This document shows positions 26,775-36,800 of a DNA stretch of 64,000 nt, piece after piece. The notes beneath the pieces were generated by a model. That model did no database searches. It was not told the origin of the DNA and saw only the letters and a list, made by a program, of their open reading frames with translations. How positions within the stretch are numbered: the stretch's first letter is position 1; each line of letters begins with the position of its first letter. The position numbers and the translations under genes are program-made. The stretch comes from JAYQKL01 sp049889415. Lineage in GTDB: Bacteria > Pseudomonadota > Alphaproteobacteria > RS24. The DNA lies in contig JBMHDL010000003.1 of the NCBI GenBank assembly GCA_049889415.1, positions 372,001 to 436,000 on the forward strand, read 5' to 3'.

Positions 26775-27549
26775 GAACCGCCCCCTCTCCTGCGTTGTCT
26801 CCTTGCAGATAATCCGCATAACCGGATTTCTCCAATTCCAGGGCCAGTTCCGGGCCACCGGTTTCGACAATACGCCCCTGCGCCATGACATGAACAACAT
26901 CCGGCTTGATGTAATCCAGCAGGCGCTGATAATGCGTGATAACCAACATGCCACGGTTTTCATCCCGCAAAGCATTGACCCCGTCTGATACAGTCTTCAA
27001 GGCATCGATATCCAGCCCGGAGTCGGTTTCGTCCAGAATGGCCATGCGCGGCTCCAGCGCCGCCATCTGCAGAATTTCATTGCGTTTTTTTTCACCGCCA
27101 GAAAACCCGACATTAAGCGGCCGCCGCAGCATCTCATCCTTCATGCCCAATGAGGCCGCTTTCTCACGGATAAACCGCAGGAAACCTGCAGCATCCATTT
27201 CGTCTTGACCACGGGCACGACGCAAGGCATTGACCGCGGTTTTCAGGAAAGTCGTATTGTTGACCCCGGGAATTTCCAACGGATACTGAAACGCCAGAAA
27301 CAGCCCCAGCGCGGCACGCTCTTCCGGCTCAAGCGCCAGCAGATCAGTTCCGTCCAGCGTGGCGGTCCCGCCCGTCACCTCATAGCCGTCGCGCCCGGAC
27401 AGCACATAAGACAGGGTCGACTTCCCCGACCCGTTTGGTCCCATAATAGCGTGCACCTCGCCGGGCTTGATAGTCAGGCTCAAGCCTTTGAGAATTTCTG
27501 AGCCGCCGACTTTGGCATGCAAATTATGAATATCAAGCAGGGAACTCAT
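26767..27549 (-). CDS. sufC: Fe-S assembly ATPase SufC
   Basis: ABC-type ATPase that drives conformational change of SufB-SufD during cluster assembly; it is soluble, not a transporter. It has Walker A GPNGSGKST (37-45), the signature FSGGEKKRNEI and the Walker B variant AILDETDSGLD typical of SufC. The length is 260 residues. It overlaps sufB by four bases upstream and sufD by eight bases downstream. Confidence 0.96.
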   Translation of the reverse strand: MSSLLDIHNLHAKVGGSEILKGLSLTIKPGEVHAIMGPNGSGKSTLSYVLSGRDGYEVTGGTATLDGTDLLALEPEERAALGLFLAFQYPLEIPGVNNTTFLKTAVNALRRARGQDEMDAAGFLRFIREKAASLGMKDEMLRRPLNVGFSGGEKKRNEILQMAALEPRMAILDETDSGLDIDALKTVSDGVNALRDENRGMLVITHYQRLLDYIKPDVVHVMAQGRIVETGGPELALELEKSGYADYLQGDNAGEGAVHA

Positions 27550-29030
27550 CCAACACTTCCTTCCAGAGAAATACCAACCAGCTTTTGCGCCTCAACCGCA
27601 AACTCCATCGGCAGATGCTGCAACACATCCCGACAGAACCCGTTAACGATCAGGGCCACGGCTTCTTCCGCATCAAGGCCGCGCTGGCGGCAGTAAAACA
27701 ATTGATCTTCGCTAATTTTCGAGGTGGTCGCCTCATGCTCAAGCACCGCGCTGGGGTTCTTGGCATCAATATAAGGCACCGTATGGGCGGCACAGTTATC
27801 GCCGATCAACAGGCTGTCGCATTGCGTGAAGTTGCGGGCACCTTCAGCCTTGCGGTTGACGCTGACCTGACCACGATAGGCATTGGAGGAGCGGCCGGCG
27901 GAAATCCCCTTAGATATGATTTTACTGGTCGTGTTCTCGCCCAGATGAATCATTTTGGTGCCGCTATCGACCTGCTGCAGATTGTTGGAAATAGCAATCG
28001 AGTAAAACTCTCCGACACTCTCAGCGCCGCGCAGAATACAACTGGGATATTTCCAAGTGACCGCAGAACCTGTTTCCACCTGCGTCCAGGATATTTTCGA
28101 CCGCGCCTCGCGGCAGTCCCCGCGCTTGGTCACAAAATTGTAAATGCCGCCGACGCCGTTCTCGTCGCCGGGATACCAGTTCTGGACAGTTGAATATTTA
28201 ATCTCAGCATCCTCCAGCGCAACAAGTTCAACGACCGCAGCGTGGAGCTGGTTTTCATCGCGCATCGGGGCTGTGCAGCCTTCCAAATAGCTCACATAAG
28301 AACCTTTATCAGCAATCAGCAATGTGCGTTCAAACTGGCCTGTATTGGCTTCATTGATGCGGAAATAGGTCGACAGTTCCATCGGACAGCGTACACCAGG
28401 CGGGATATAGACAAATGATCCGTCCGAGAACACGGCTGAATTGAGGGCTGAGAAATAATTGTCGGATTTGGGCACCACCGTACCGAGATATTTTTTGACC
28501 AGTTCCGGGTGCTCTTTGACCGCTTCGGAAAACGAGCAGAAAATCACCCCGGCCTCGGCCAGCTCCTTGCGGAAGGTTGTGGCGACAGAAACACTGTCAA
28601 ACACGGCATCGACGGCGACCCGGTTTTTCACCCCAGCCAGAATTTCCTGCTCCTGCAGCGGAATGCCGAGCTTTTCGTAGGTTTTCAATAATTCAGGGTC
28701 AACATCATCCAGAGTTTCCGGCTGGTCCTCCATGCTTTTGGGGGCGGCGTAATAATACAAATCCTGATAATCAATCGCCGGATAATCGACATGCGCCCAC
28801 TCAGGCTCCTGCATGGTCTGCCAACGCTCAAACGCATCCAGCCGCCACTCCAGAAGCCATTCCGGCTCCTCCTTTTTGGCGGAAATGAAACGGATGATAT
28901 CTTCATTCAGGCCTTTGGGCGCCTTGTCGGTCTCAATATCGGTTGTGAAGCCGTATTTATAGTTTTCACCGGCCAGGCTTTTGACCTGTTCGACTGTTTC
29001 GCGCTCAATGCTTTCTTTGGCTTCTGACAT
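27546..29030 (-). CDS. sufB: Fe-S assembly scaffold protein SufB
   Basis: Main scaffold on which SufBCD builds the cluster. The 494-residue protein shows SufB blocks such as VPKSDNYFSALNSAVFSDGS, YIPPGVRCPMELSTYFR and GRSSNAYRGQV, and ends in the helical region FCRDVLQHLPMEFAVEA. I chose the ATG at 29030: a GGAGAT ribosome-binding site lies just before it, inside what would be the first codons of an alternative TTG start at 29042. It follows the iscS-like gene by 18 bases. Confidence 0.96.
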   Translation of the reverse strand: MSEAKESIERETVEQVKSLAGENYKYGFTTDIETDKAPKGLNEDIIRFISAKKEEPEWLLEWRLDAFERWQTMQEPEWAHVDYPAIDYQDLYYYAAPKSMEDQPETLDDVDPELLKTYEKLGIPLQEQEILAGVKNRVAVDAVFDSVSVATTFRKELAEAGVIFCSFSEAVKEHPELVKKYLGTVVPKSDNYFSALNSAVFSDGSFVYIPPGVRCPMELSTYFRINEANTGQFERTLLIADKGSYVSYLEGCTAPMRDENQLHAAVVELVALEDAEIKYSTVQNWYPGDENGVGGIYNFVTKRGDCREARSKISWTQVETGSAVTWKYPSCILRGAESVGEFYSIAISNNLQQVDSGTKMIHLGENTTSKIISKGISAGRSSNAYRGQVSVNRKAEGARNFTQCDSLLIGDNCAAHTVPYIDAKNPSAVLEHEATTSKISEDQLFYCRQRGLDAEEAVALIVNGFCRDVLQHLPMEFAVEAQKLVGISLEGSVG

Positions 29031-29048
29031 TCTTATCTCCAAAACGGT

Positions 29049-30179
29049 TCAGGCATGGGCCGACCGGTCAACCTTATCTTTCAGGGCCTCGACAAATGCA
29101 GGCCCATCCGTCGCTTGGCTCTGCCAACCAAGGCTGAGGCGGATTGCCCCCTCGGATAAATGGTCCGCAACGCCCATGGCGTCAAGCACATGACTGCGCG
29201 TCACCTTGCCGCTGGAGCAGGCAGCCCCGGCACTGACGGCAAACCCGTTGAGGTCCATTGCGATCACCATCATTTCCGACCGGCACCCCGGCGCCGCAAA
29301 ACAGCTAGTATTGGGCAAGCGTGCCACTTCACGGCCAAACACCACAGCTTCCGGCACCGCCTCCAACAGCCGCTCCTCCATATCATCGCGCCAGTCCGCC
29401 AATTGCTGCGACTGCTCCAATTCCTTGGCCACAAGTTCCGCCGCCGCCCCGAAGCCGACAATGCCGGCCAGATTTTCCGTGCCCGCCCGACGGCTCAGTT
29501 CCTGCCCACCGCCAACAAGCTGCGTCCCGGTGACAATATGAGGCGCCGCCGCCAGCGCTCCAACGCCTGCCGGCCCACCAAGCTTATGCGCCGACAAACT
29601 CAGCAGATCCACATTCATATGCCACATGCTGACGGGGATTTTACCGGCCGCTTGCACCGCATCGCAGAAAAACACACTGCCATGGGCACGAACTTTTTCA
29701 CCGATTTCAGCCACAGGCTGAATGACACCCGTTTCATTATTCGCAGCCATAACGCAAACCAGGGCCGGGGCTGGATCTTCCAACAGCCGGTCAAGGGCAT
29801 CCAGATCCACCACCCCGTTCCCGGTCACGCCGACCTGTTCAAGCGGCAACCCGGATGCCTCTACCGGTGCCATAACGGCTGCATGCTCAATCGCACTGAC
29901 AATTATCCGTTTGATGTCGCCGGCCGGTGCCGTACGGGTCTTAACCGCCAGATTACAGGCTTCAGTTCCACCACTGGTAAAAACCAGACCCGCCATATCA
30001 GCGCCTATGAGATTGCAGACCTGCTGACGTGCCTTTTCAATCAGACTGCGCGCTTCACGGCCTTCCGCATGAATGGATGAGGCATTGCCGCCGACGGCCA
30101 ACGCCTCGGACATTGCCGCAACCACCGGCGGGCGTACTGGCGCGGTCGCATTATAGTCCAGATACACACGCCGGCTCAT
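29049..30179 (-). CDS. iscS: Cysteine desulfurase, IscS/NifS-like (group I)
   Basis: Second cysteine desulfurase of the operon. The PLP lysine is Lys199 in SLSAHKLGGPAG and the catalytic cysteine is Cys321 in SAGAACSSGKV, on the longer mobile loop that defines group I enzymes. The N-terminus YLDYNATAPVRPPVV and the NNETGVIQP motif are typical. It has 376 residues. It overlaps iscR by four bases, so it is made directly with the regulator. Known alphaproteobacterial suf operons carry this IscS-like copy in addition to SufS; whether it serves tRNA thiolation or clusters cannot be read from sequence. Confidence 0.93.
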   Translation of the reverse strand: MSRRVYLDYNATAPVRPPVVAAMSEALAVGGNASSIHAEGREARSLIEKARQQVCNLIGADMAGLVFTSGGTEACNLAVKTRTAPAGDIKRIIVSAIEHAAVMAPVEASGLPLEQVGVTGNGVVDLDALDRLLEDPAPALVCVMAANNETGVIQPVAEIGEKVRAHGSVFFCDAVQAAGKIPVSMWHMNVDLLSLSAHKLGGPAGVGALAAAPHIVTGTQLVGGGQELSRRAGTENLAGIVGFGAAAELVAKELEQSQQLADWRDDMEERLLEAVPEAVVFGREVARLPNTSCFAAPGCRSEMMVIAMDLNGFAVSAGAACSSGKVTRSHVLDAMGVADHLSEGAIRLSLGWQSQATDGPAFVEALKDKVDRSAHA

Positions 30180-30661
30180 GAGATGACCTCAACATCGTGG
30201 CCCTGGGCTGCCTGTGCAATAGTAATTGGCCGGGGAAAGGAAACATTTCCGTCAAGAACATCGGCCAGGGATACGCCGTTCAAAAATCCGTATATCTGGC
30301 TTTCCAGTTCCGCCCATAAATCATGGGTAAGACAGCGTGTCTGCTTGCTCAGACAGACATTGGTTCCTGCGCATCGCGTCACCTCGACGGTTTCATCAAC
30401 GCTGCTGATGATGTCTCCGATCGGCATTTCCTCAGCCGGCTTAGACAGGCGATACCCGCCTTTGGGTCCGCGCACGCTTTCAACTTGCCCGGCCTTGCGC
30501 AAATCCTGAAAAATTTGCTCCAGATAAGGCAAGGGAATCTCCTGCCGCTGTGAAATGACGGCGAGGGAAACCGGGGCGTCAGGGACATCCTCAGCACCTT
30601 GCTGGCTGGCAATATCCGCCATGGCCATAACCGCATATCTTCCACGCGTCGAAATCTTCAT
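30176..30661 (-). CDS. iscR: Fe-S cluster regulator IscR (Rrf2 family)
   Basis: Winged-helix repressor whose [2Fe-2S] state reports cluster supply. The N-terminal helix-turn-helix region contains LPYLEQIFQDLRKAGQVESVRGPKGGY (44-70). Cluster ligands are Cys97, Cys103 and Cys110, with His113 in THDLW, matching the C-x5-C-x5/6-C plus His arrangement of classical IscR. It has 161 residues and heads the iscS-sufBCDS-sufT-sufA operon. A good type 1 IscR site overlaps its own promoter, so it should repress the operon when clusters are plentiful. Confidence 0.95.
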   Translation of the reverse strand: MKISTRGRYAVMAMADIASQQGAEDVPDAPVSLAVISQRQEIPLPYLEQIFQDLRKAGQVESVRGPKGGYRLSKPAEEMPIGDIISSVDETVEVTRCAGTNVCLSKQTRCLTHDLWAELESQIYGFLNGVSLADVLDGNVSFPRPITIAQAAQGHDVEVIS

Positions 30662-30756
30662 AAGACACTGTTCCTGTTGGTTTTTTTCGAAAAAACTTGC
30701 ATTGCCCCCATGACTTTGTGGTAAGAAGACGCAAGCGACGACAAATCCATATGCAG

Positions 30757-30785
30757 GATATAGTAATCCTGACCTTATTAGTCAA
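30757..30785 (-). promoter_or_regulatory. Promoter of the iscR-suf operon
   Basis: On the minus strand, TTGACT (30785-30780) and TATATC (30762-30757) are separated by exactly 17 bases, close to the sigma-70 consensus. The start would be near 30750, giving a leader of about 90 bases before iscR. Confidence 0.75.
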
Positions 30786-30789
30786 GAAT
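30765..30789. promoter_or_regulatory. IscR type 1 operator
   Basis: The 25-base site reads AATCCTGAC - CTTATT - AGTCAAGAAT, an imperfect inverted repeat. It agrees at about 20 of 25 positions with the E. coli type 1 pattern (ATASYYGACTRWWWYAGTCRRSTAT). It covers the -35 box and most of the spacer of the iscR promoter, where bound [2Fe-2S]-IscR would block RNA polymerase. It also lies 48 bases upstream of the divergent hydrolase gene. Confidence 0.72.
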
Positions 30790-30839
30790 AGACAATGCGG
30801 TTTTGCTGGGGTTTTTATGTTTTTAAGCTGGGGGGTATG

Positions 30840-31484
30840 ATGCCAGAAATTATTTTCAACGGTCCTGAAGGCCGTCTTGAGGGCCGCTACAAACAGCAAC
30901 CGGAAAAAGGCGCACCTATTGCCATGATTCTTCATCCGCTGCCGCAACTGGGCGGCAACATGAACAATCCGGTTACCTACCAACTCTACCAGACCTTCCA
31001 ACAACGCGGCTTTACGGTCATGCGTTTCAATTTCCGGGGTGTCGGAAGGTCACAGGGTGACTTTGACCATGGCATTGGCGAGTTATCTGATGCGGCCACT
31101 GCACTTGATTGGCTGCAAAGTTTTAATCCGGATGCCCAACAATGCTGGATTGCCGGTTATTCCTTTGGTGCCTGGATAGGTATGCAGCTGTTAATGCGTC
31201 GTCCCGAAATTTCCGGCTTCATCTCGGTCTCGCCGCCGGCGAATCTCTATGATTTTTCCTTTCTAGCCCCCTGCCCGACTTCCGGCCTCATCACCCATGG
31301 GGACGAGGACAAAATCGTCCCCCAGGAGGATGTCGAAAAAATGGTGGAACGCCTGCAGGCTCAGCGTGGCATTGAAATAGCCTATGAGATTATCAAAGGA
31401 GCCAATCATTTTTATGACCAGAAAGACGACCAGCTTTCCGACGAGGTCAATCAGTATCTTGATGATCGGCTGAATAAGCACTGA
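30840..31484 (+). CDS. Alpha/beta hydrolase, COG2945-like
   Basis: Small alpha/beta hydrolase of about 214 residues. The nucleophile elbow GYSFGA holds the catalytic Ser; the acid is the Asp of HGDEDKIVP and the base the His of KGANHFY. The opening HPLPQLGGNMNNPV and FRGVGRSQGDFDHG are typical of this widespread group, whose substrates are not known. Two adjacent ATG codons (30837 and 30840) follow a G-rich ribosome-binding region. It is divergent from iscR and may feel the same operator. It ends directly against the convergent anmK. Confidence 0.85.
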   Translation: MPEIIFNGPEGRLEGRYKQQPEKGAPIAMILHPLPQLGGNMNNPVTYQLYQTFQQRGFTVMRFNFRGVGRSQGDFDHGIGELSDAATALDWLQSFNPDAQQCWIAGYSFGAWIGMQLLMRRPEISGFISVSPPANLYDFSFLAPCPTSGLITHGDEDKIVPQEDVEKMVERLQAQRGIEIAYEIIKGANHFYDQKDDQLSDEVNQYLDDRLNKH

Positions 31485-32594
31485 TCAAGCGGGACGGCGC
31501 AAAACTCCGCCAGTGGTCGGCGTGCTGCAACCCGTTGTCTCAGGCAAGCTGAGCGGCAATCCCAGAAGGTTTCTTACAGCCAGCCAGGCGAAAGCCTGAG
31601 CTTCCAACTCGTCTCCGGGCCACAGGGCGGCTTCGGCGCCCACCACTTCGGCACCCAAAGCCTCCCCCAACGCCTCGATCACGGTGGAATTATGCCGACC
31701 GCCGCCGCAAACCACCCATTTTCTCGGGGGTTCCGGCAAATATGGCATGGCGCAAGCTACAGACAATGCCGTGAACGCGGCCAATGTTGCGGCGCCGTCT
31801 GCCACCGACAAATCCGCACAAGGCGCCAAGGAAAAGGCATTGCGGTCAAGTGATTTTGGCGGCGCTTTGAGAAAATAAGGATGATCCAGCAATACGCGCA
31901 ATACATCAGGGTCTACAGCTCCCGTCGCCGCTAACTTGCCCCCCTCATCGAAAGCTTGAGCGGTCCGTGCAGCCATCCAGTCATCCATCAAAGCATTGCC
32001 GGGTCCCGTATCAAACCCCAAAACCGTTCCGTCACCCCCGATAAAGGTTATATTGCCGACCCCACCCAGATTGAGGACTGCCAGCGGCAAATCAGCCCCG
32101 GCTTGATGGGCTATGGCGGTGTGATATAGCGGGGCCAAAGGTGCCCCCTGGCCGCCTGCCGCGACATCAGCAAGACGGAACTGGTCAACGACCTGACATC
32201 CCAAACTGTCGGCCAACGCCTGACCGTCCCCAATTTGAACGGTGCGTCCAAGTTCCGGTTCATGCAGAATGGTCTGCCCGTGAAAGCCAATAACATCAAT
32301 CGCGTTGACATCAAGCCCGTGCGACAAAACAAAACCGGCAACCGCCTGAAGGTGGGTCCGGGTAATCAGCTGCTCGGCCTGCTTGACGGGCGCGGGCATG
32401 GCGTCATCCCGGCGCCAAGTGGTGGCAGCCGTCATCGCCTTTGACAGGATTGCCCGCGCTTCTTCCGCATAAGCAAAGGTCTGATGTGGCCCAAATACAA
32501 CCCGGTTTTTGCCATCAGTTTCCAACAGCGCAACATCAATGCCGTCCATTGACGTACCGCTCATCAGCCCCAAAGCAACAAATTTTTTTTCCAT
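31485..32594 (-). CDS. anmK: Anhydro-N-acetylmuramic acid kinase
   Basis: AnmK opens and phosphorylates 1,6-anhydroMurNAc from peptidoglycan turnover to give MurNAc-6-phosphate. The N-terminus LGLMSGTSMDGIDVAL, IGFHGQTILH, NLGGVGNITF and GFDTGPGNALMDDW are family landmarks. I chose the ATG at 32594, preceded by GAGGT at proper distance, giving 369 residues. It is divergent from tyrS with 39 bases between start codons, a common arrangement. Confidence 0.94.
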   Translation of the reverse strand: MEKKFVALGLMSGTSMDGIDVALLETDGKNRVVFGPHQTFAYAEEARAILSKAMTAATTWRRDDAMPAPVKQAEQLITRTHLQAVAGFVLSHGLDVNAIDVIGFHGQTILHEPELGRTVQIGDGQALADSLGCQVVDQFRLADVAAGGQGAPLAPLYHTAIAHQAGADLPLAVLNLGGVGNITFIGGDGTVLGFDTGPGNALMDDWMAARTAQAFDEGGKLAATGAVDPDVLRVLLDHPYFLKAPPKSLDRNAFSLAPCADLSVADGAATLAAFTALSVACAMPYLPEPPRKWVVCGGGRHNSTVIEALGEALGAEVVGAEAALWPGDELEAQAFAWLAVRNLLGLPLSLPETTGCSTPTTGGVLRRPA

Positions 32595-32633
32595 ATATTG
32601 ACCTCGCGTCATTCTTGGCATAACCCTGCCCCT

Positions 32634-33884
32634 ATGACAAATTACAAATCATCATTTCTGACACTATTGTCCGAACGCGGCTACATCCAGCAATGTTCGG
32701 ACGATTCCGGCTTGGATCATGCAGCATGTGAGGGCATCATCACCGCCTATATCGGCTATGACTGTACAGCCTCAAGCCTGCATGTCGGTAATTTGATTTC
32801 AATCATGATGCTGCGTAAACTCCAGCAGTCGGGCCACCGCCCGATCGTGTTGATCGGCGGCGGCACGACCAAGGTCGGTGACCCGTCAGGAAAGGATGAA
32901 ACCCGCAAACTGATTGACCAACAGCAAATCAACACCAACAAAGCGGGTATCCAAAAGGTCTTCGAGAAGCTCCTTGACTTTCACGACGGGCCGACGGGTG
33001 CCGTTTTGGTGGATAATGACGACTGGCTGTCACAACTCAATTACATTGAATTTTTACGCGATTACGGGCGTCATTTCTCCATCAACCGAATGCTGAGCTT
33101 CGATTCGGTCAAGCTGCGTCTTGACCGCGAGCAACCACTTTCCTTCCTTGAATTCAACTACATGATCCTGCAGGCCTATGACTTTGTTGAATTGAACAGG
33201 CGGTATGGCTGCACCCTGCAAATGGGCGGCTCGGATCAGTGGGGCAATATCGTCAATGGCATAGAACTCGGTCGCAGAACCGAACAGGCACAGCTTTTTG
33301 GTCTCACGACGCCATTGTTGACGACATCATCCGGTGCCAAAATGGGCAAGACGGCTCAAGGGGCCGTCTGGCTGGACGAGACCATGCTCTCGGCTTGGGA
33401 TTATTGGCAATATTGGCGCAATACGGAAGACGCCGATACAGGGCGGTTCCTTCGGCTCTTTACGGAATTGCCGCTTGATGAAATCGCCCGACTGGAGGCT
33501 CTGGAGGGGGCTGAACTGAATGAGGCAAAGAAAATTCTCGCAACTGAAGCCACGGCGCTCATCCACGGCCGTGAAGCAGCTGAAAAGGCTCAGGAAACCG
33601 CCCGTGAGACATTTGAAGCCGGCGGCACCAGTGATGACCTGCCTACTGTTGACCTCGCTGCCGCCAGCCTTTCTGAAGGCATCGGGATATTGGAGGCATT
33701 TGTTCTTGCCGGCCTGTCCAAGTCAAATGGCGAGGCACGGCGATTGGTTCAAGGTGGCGGTGCCAGAGTGAATGATGATCCTGTTTCGGATATAAAACGC
33801 AGGATCGAGCCAGCCGATCTCAAAGACGGTGTCATCAAGCTGTCTTTTGGCAAGAAAAAACACGTTCTGCTGAAAGCCGTCTGA
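32634..33884 (+). CDS. tyrS: Tyrosyl-tRNA synthetase
   Basis: Class I synthetase that charges tRNA-Tyr. The HIGH-like motif is HVGN (50-53), the KMSKS-like motif is KMGKT (236-240), and an S4 RNA-binding domain occupies about the last 65 residues (IGILEAFVLAGLSKSNGEARR). The ATG at 32634 gives the usual N-terminus and 416 residues. It ends two bases before the stop of the convergent AsmA-like gene. Confidence 0.96.
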   Translation: MTNYKSSFLTLLSERGYIQQCSDDSGLDHAACEGIITAYIGYDCTASSLHVGNLISIMMLRKLQQSGHRPIVLIGGGTTKVGDPSGKDETRKLIDQQQINTNKAGIQKVFEKLLDFHDGPTGAVLVDNDDWLSQLNYIEFLRDYGRHFSINRMLSFDSVKLRLDREQPLSFLEFNYMILQAYDFVELNRRYGCTLQMGGSDQWGNIVNGIELGRRTEQAQLFGLTTPLLTTSSGAKMGKTAQGAVWLDETMLSAWDYWQYWRNTEDADTGRFLRLFTELPLDEIARLEALEGAELNEAKKILATEATALIHGREAAEKAQETARETFEAGGTSDDLPTVDLAAASLSEGIGILEAFVLAGLSKSNGEARRLVQGGGARVNDDPVSDIKRRIEPADLKDGVIKLSFGKKKHVLLKAV

Positions 33885-33886
33885 GC

Positions 33887-36800
33887 CTAATAGTCAAATT
33901 TTGGTTTTGACGGCCCGAATATCCGCACCCTGAAAATATTGCGAATGAAACCCGGCGTAAACAATGACAGCGGGTTGACCGAGATTTCCGGCTTATTGAT
34001 TGGCCCGGCAATATCGTAGGACAGCCCCAGCAATCCCCCTCCCTGACCGCCGCTGAACAAAACCCCGATAATCGGAATTCGGCCCAAAAAGGAATTCAGG
34101 GAGTAAGCCGGCACCAATGTGCCGTCTAAAAACAGTTGATCCTGACCGCGGTCGATAATGCCTTCCATGGTGATGCCCAAAGCTGGCCCATTGGCGACAA
34201 GGGACTCAACTTCAAAAAGCTGCCCTTTATGACGATATTCCAGTTCAGCGGTGCGGATATAAAGCCCGTCATTCTGAATGGTGTCCGATATGCCTTTGAG
34301 GGATCCAAGTGTCAGAATTTTGGCAAGCGTGGGTAGTTCCGGTATCATGAATTCGGAAATGTAAAGCGTTCCCTCGCCTTTGCCAGCTTCATTCATCAGC
34401 TGTCCGGACAGGACAAGCTCTCCATCCTGCATATTATCCAGCGTACCAAGCGCCTTGAACACTTCATCAACCTGCTTCATCCGCATTGTGTACACACGGT
34501 TTTTGGGCGTCTCCCGATGCAGATCGAATAAAAGAGAATTATTGCTGCTCGTATTGCCGGTTATGATCACCCTCTCAAACAGCCCGTTGCGCAAATCGGC
34601 ATCAACGACAAAATTGTCCACGTGCACACCATTATTTCCCTGCAGGTGCCCGACATCCACCTTAATGTCCATGTCACCGCGGAACAGCTGATCAAACGCT
34701 ATTGCGTCAGACCCGCCCCCCTGCTCCTGATCCTTATCCTGATCAGGCAAAATGTCCTCCGGCAAAACATATTCCGGGTTATCAACCGTGAAGGCTGGCC
34801 TGCCGAAATCCTTGCTTTGCGTGAATTGTGACATGTCAAAATATGTGCCGCTCAGGGAAAAAAGCCTCTTATCTTGAGATCTGTCCAGAAGTATGGCCGC
34901 GTTGCCCTTACCGTCCGGATTTATAGATGGGATTGAGAGGGTCTCAAGCCGCCCATCTTCAAACACGGCTGATGCTTCAAAAATGACATCCGTGTCTATC
35001 AGGGATAGTTTCACATTTTCAAATTCGCGGTCACCGGAGAGGACTGAAGTAAAACGCAAATCAGCAGGCCGGCCGACCTCCTTTTCATAAGCCAGCGGCG
35101 AAAGCCGCATCGCTGTTTTAGTCATGTCGGCCCGGAAATTCACATCGATATGCCCCTGCCGGTCACGTACAAGATCAAACCGCAATGGCAAACGTCCGCG
35201 CACCCTTTTGGAAAGGCTGTCAAGGTTCAGATTGGCGAAATCATATTCGGTCAGTTCAGCTTGAACCGACAGCTTTGACAGGTTGCGTTTCAAATTCACA
35301 AACTCCTCAGTCAAAGACACCTCAAACGGCACACCATTGACAATCACGTCACTTTCCACCCCCAGCTTGTCGCCCCGATAGGTGAAGCTGATGAAAGGCG
35401 AGCTGATGTCATACCCTCTGACACCACCGGGCACCCGAAAGCCCTGAACTGCGGCATCAAGGGCAATCTTCATCATTTTCCGACGTTCCTGGCGTGAGAC
35501 CTGCGACGACACGGGAAGCGAGAGCGAGAGCGCCATCCTGCCCTGGCCCTGCAAATCATAATCACCGATGAAATTGGCCTGTTTAAAACCGATTTGCTGA
35601 CGGGAAAACAGTGCCACCAATGTATCGACCTGACCGTCCAGAACCAGCCTGATATCCACATTATTGCCGCGGATATTGAAATCCGGTTCAAAATACCGAC
35701 TGTTCGAAACCATAATCTGGCCGTCTCCGGGCACCTCAATCCGCCCCTTATGAACCAGGGCCTCAAGGGAATTCCCGCCTAGCAGAATGGACCCTTTGAC
35801 ATCTGTCATCTCAGGCATTTTTGACAGATAGCGCAAACGGCTGCCTTCAAGGTCAATCCGCAGAGCCAGCGCGTCGTCCCGCAAAACCCTCTCGCGCCTG
35901 GACGCCTTCACCTCCGCAAAAGACGTGTCGATTTTAAGCTTGCCGGACGGAATGACCCCATCATTGATGTTTTTGGCGAACCACTTTCTTGCTCCCGGAG
36001 CCACTCCAGACGGCCAGATTTTCTTCAATCCTTCAATCGGCAGCTTTTCGATGAAACCGTCCAGCATGACCGGCATGTCAGAGTTGCCGAAATCCAGATG
36101 ACCGCCAATTTGAAACACTCCCCCTCCGGTTTCAAAGGCAATCTTTTTGACAGCAAGTTTTTCTTCGAGAAGATTCAAATTCAAGTCAATGGAAAGCTGG
36201 TCAGGGTTAAACACCTCATCTTCGGAGAACTGGTATTTCAACTTTTCAGCCGTCAATGAAGCGTTCATATCAGACGCGATACCGTATGCGTCAAAGGCAT
36301 AATTCAGGCTGCCCGTAAAATACCCCTCATGAGGACCAATGGCATATTCGATACGATTGACCATCGCCCGGCGTTTTTCAAAATCAATTTCCGCCTCGGC
36401 GACTGCCCGGCGCACAGGCAAGAGGCGGTTCTGAAGCCTTAATGTGCCGCCGGCAAGCTTGAACACCATGCGCCCCGTCGCGAACTTACGCGCAGCACTC
36501 GTCGTGAAGTCCACCTGCCCCTCCAACGGAACATCCGTTGCCTCCAATAAAGGCGTCGCCGGGAAAAGGGATGCTATGACAGACGGGCGTACATTTGTAA
36601 CAGCGAGCTTGCCCGCACCGGCCTGGCCGTCAGGCTGCTGCAATTCAAAATTGACGGTGCTCTTTTCAGTTCCTGACTGGAAAGCAAAATTGAAACTTAG
36701 CGAGGAGGCATTGCCCTCACGCGCAAACAGCGCGTAGGATTTAGATGTTTTCCAGACTTTACTGGTTTTAACATCCTCAAAAATAAAGGTGATGTTAGGG

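Noticed and set aside
29160..30080. 306-codon open frame on the plus strand
   Set aside because: Antisense to the iscS-like gene, which has its lysine and cysteine active-site motifs in frame.
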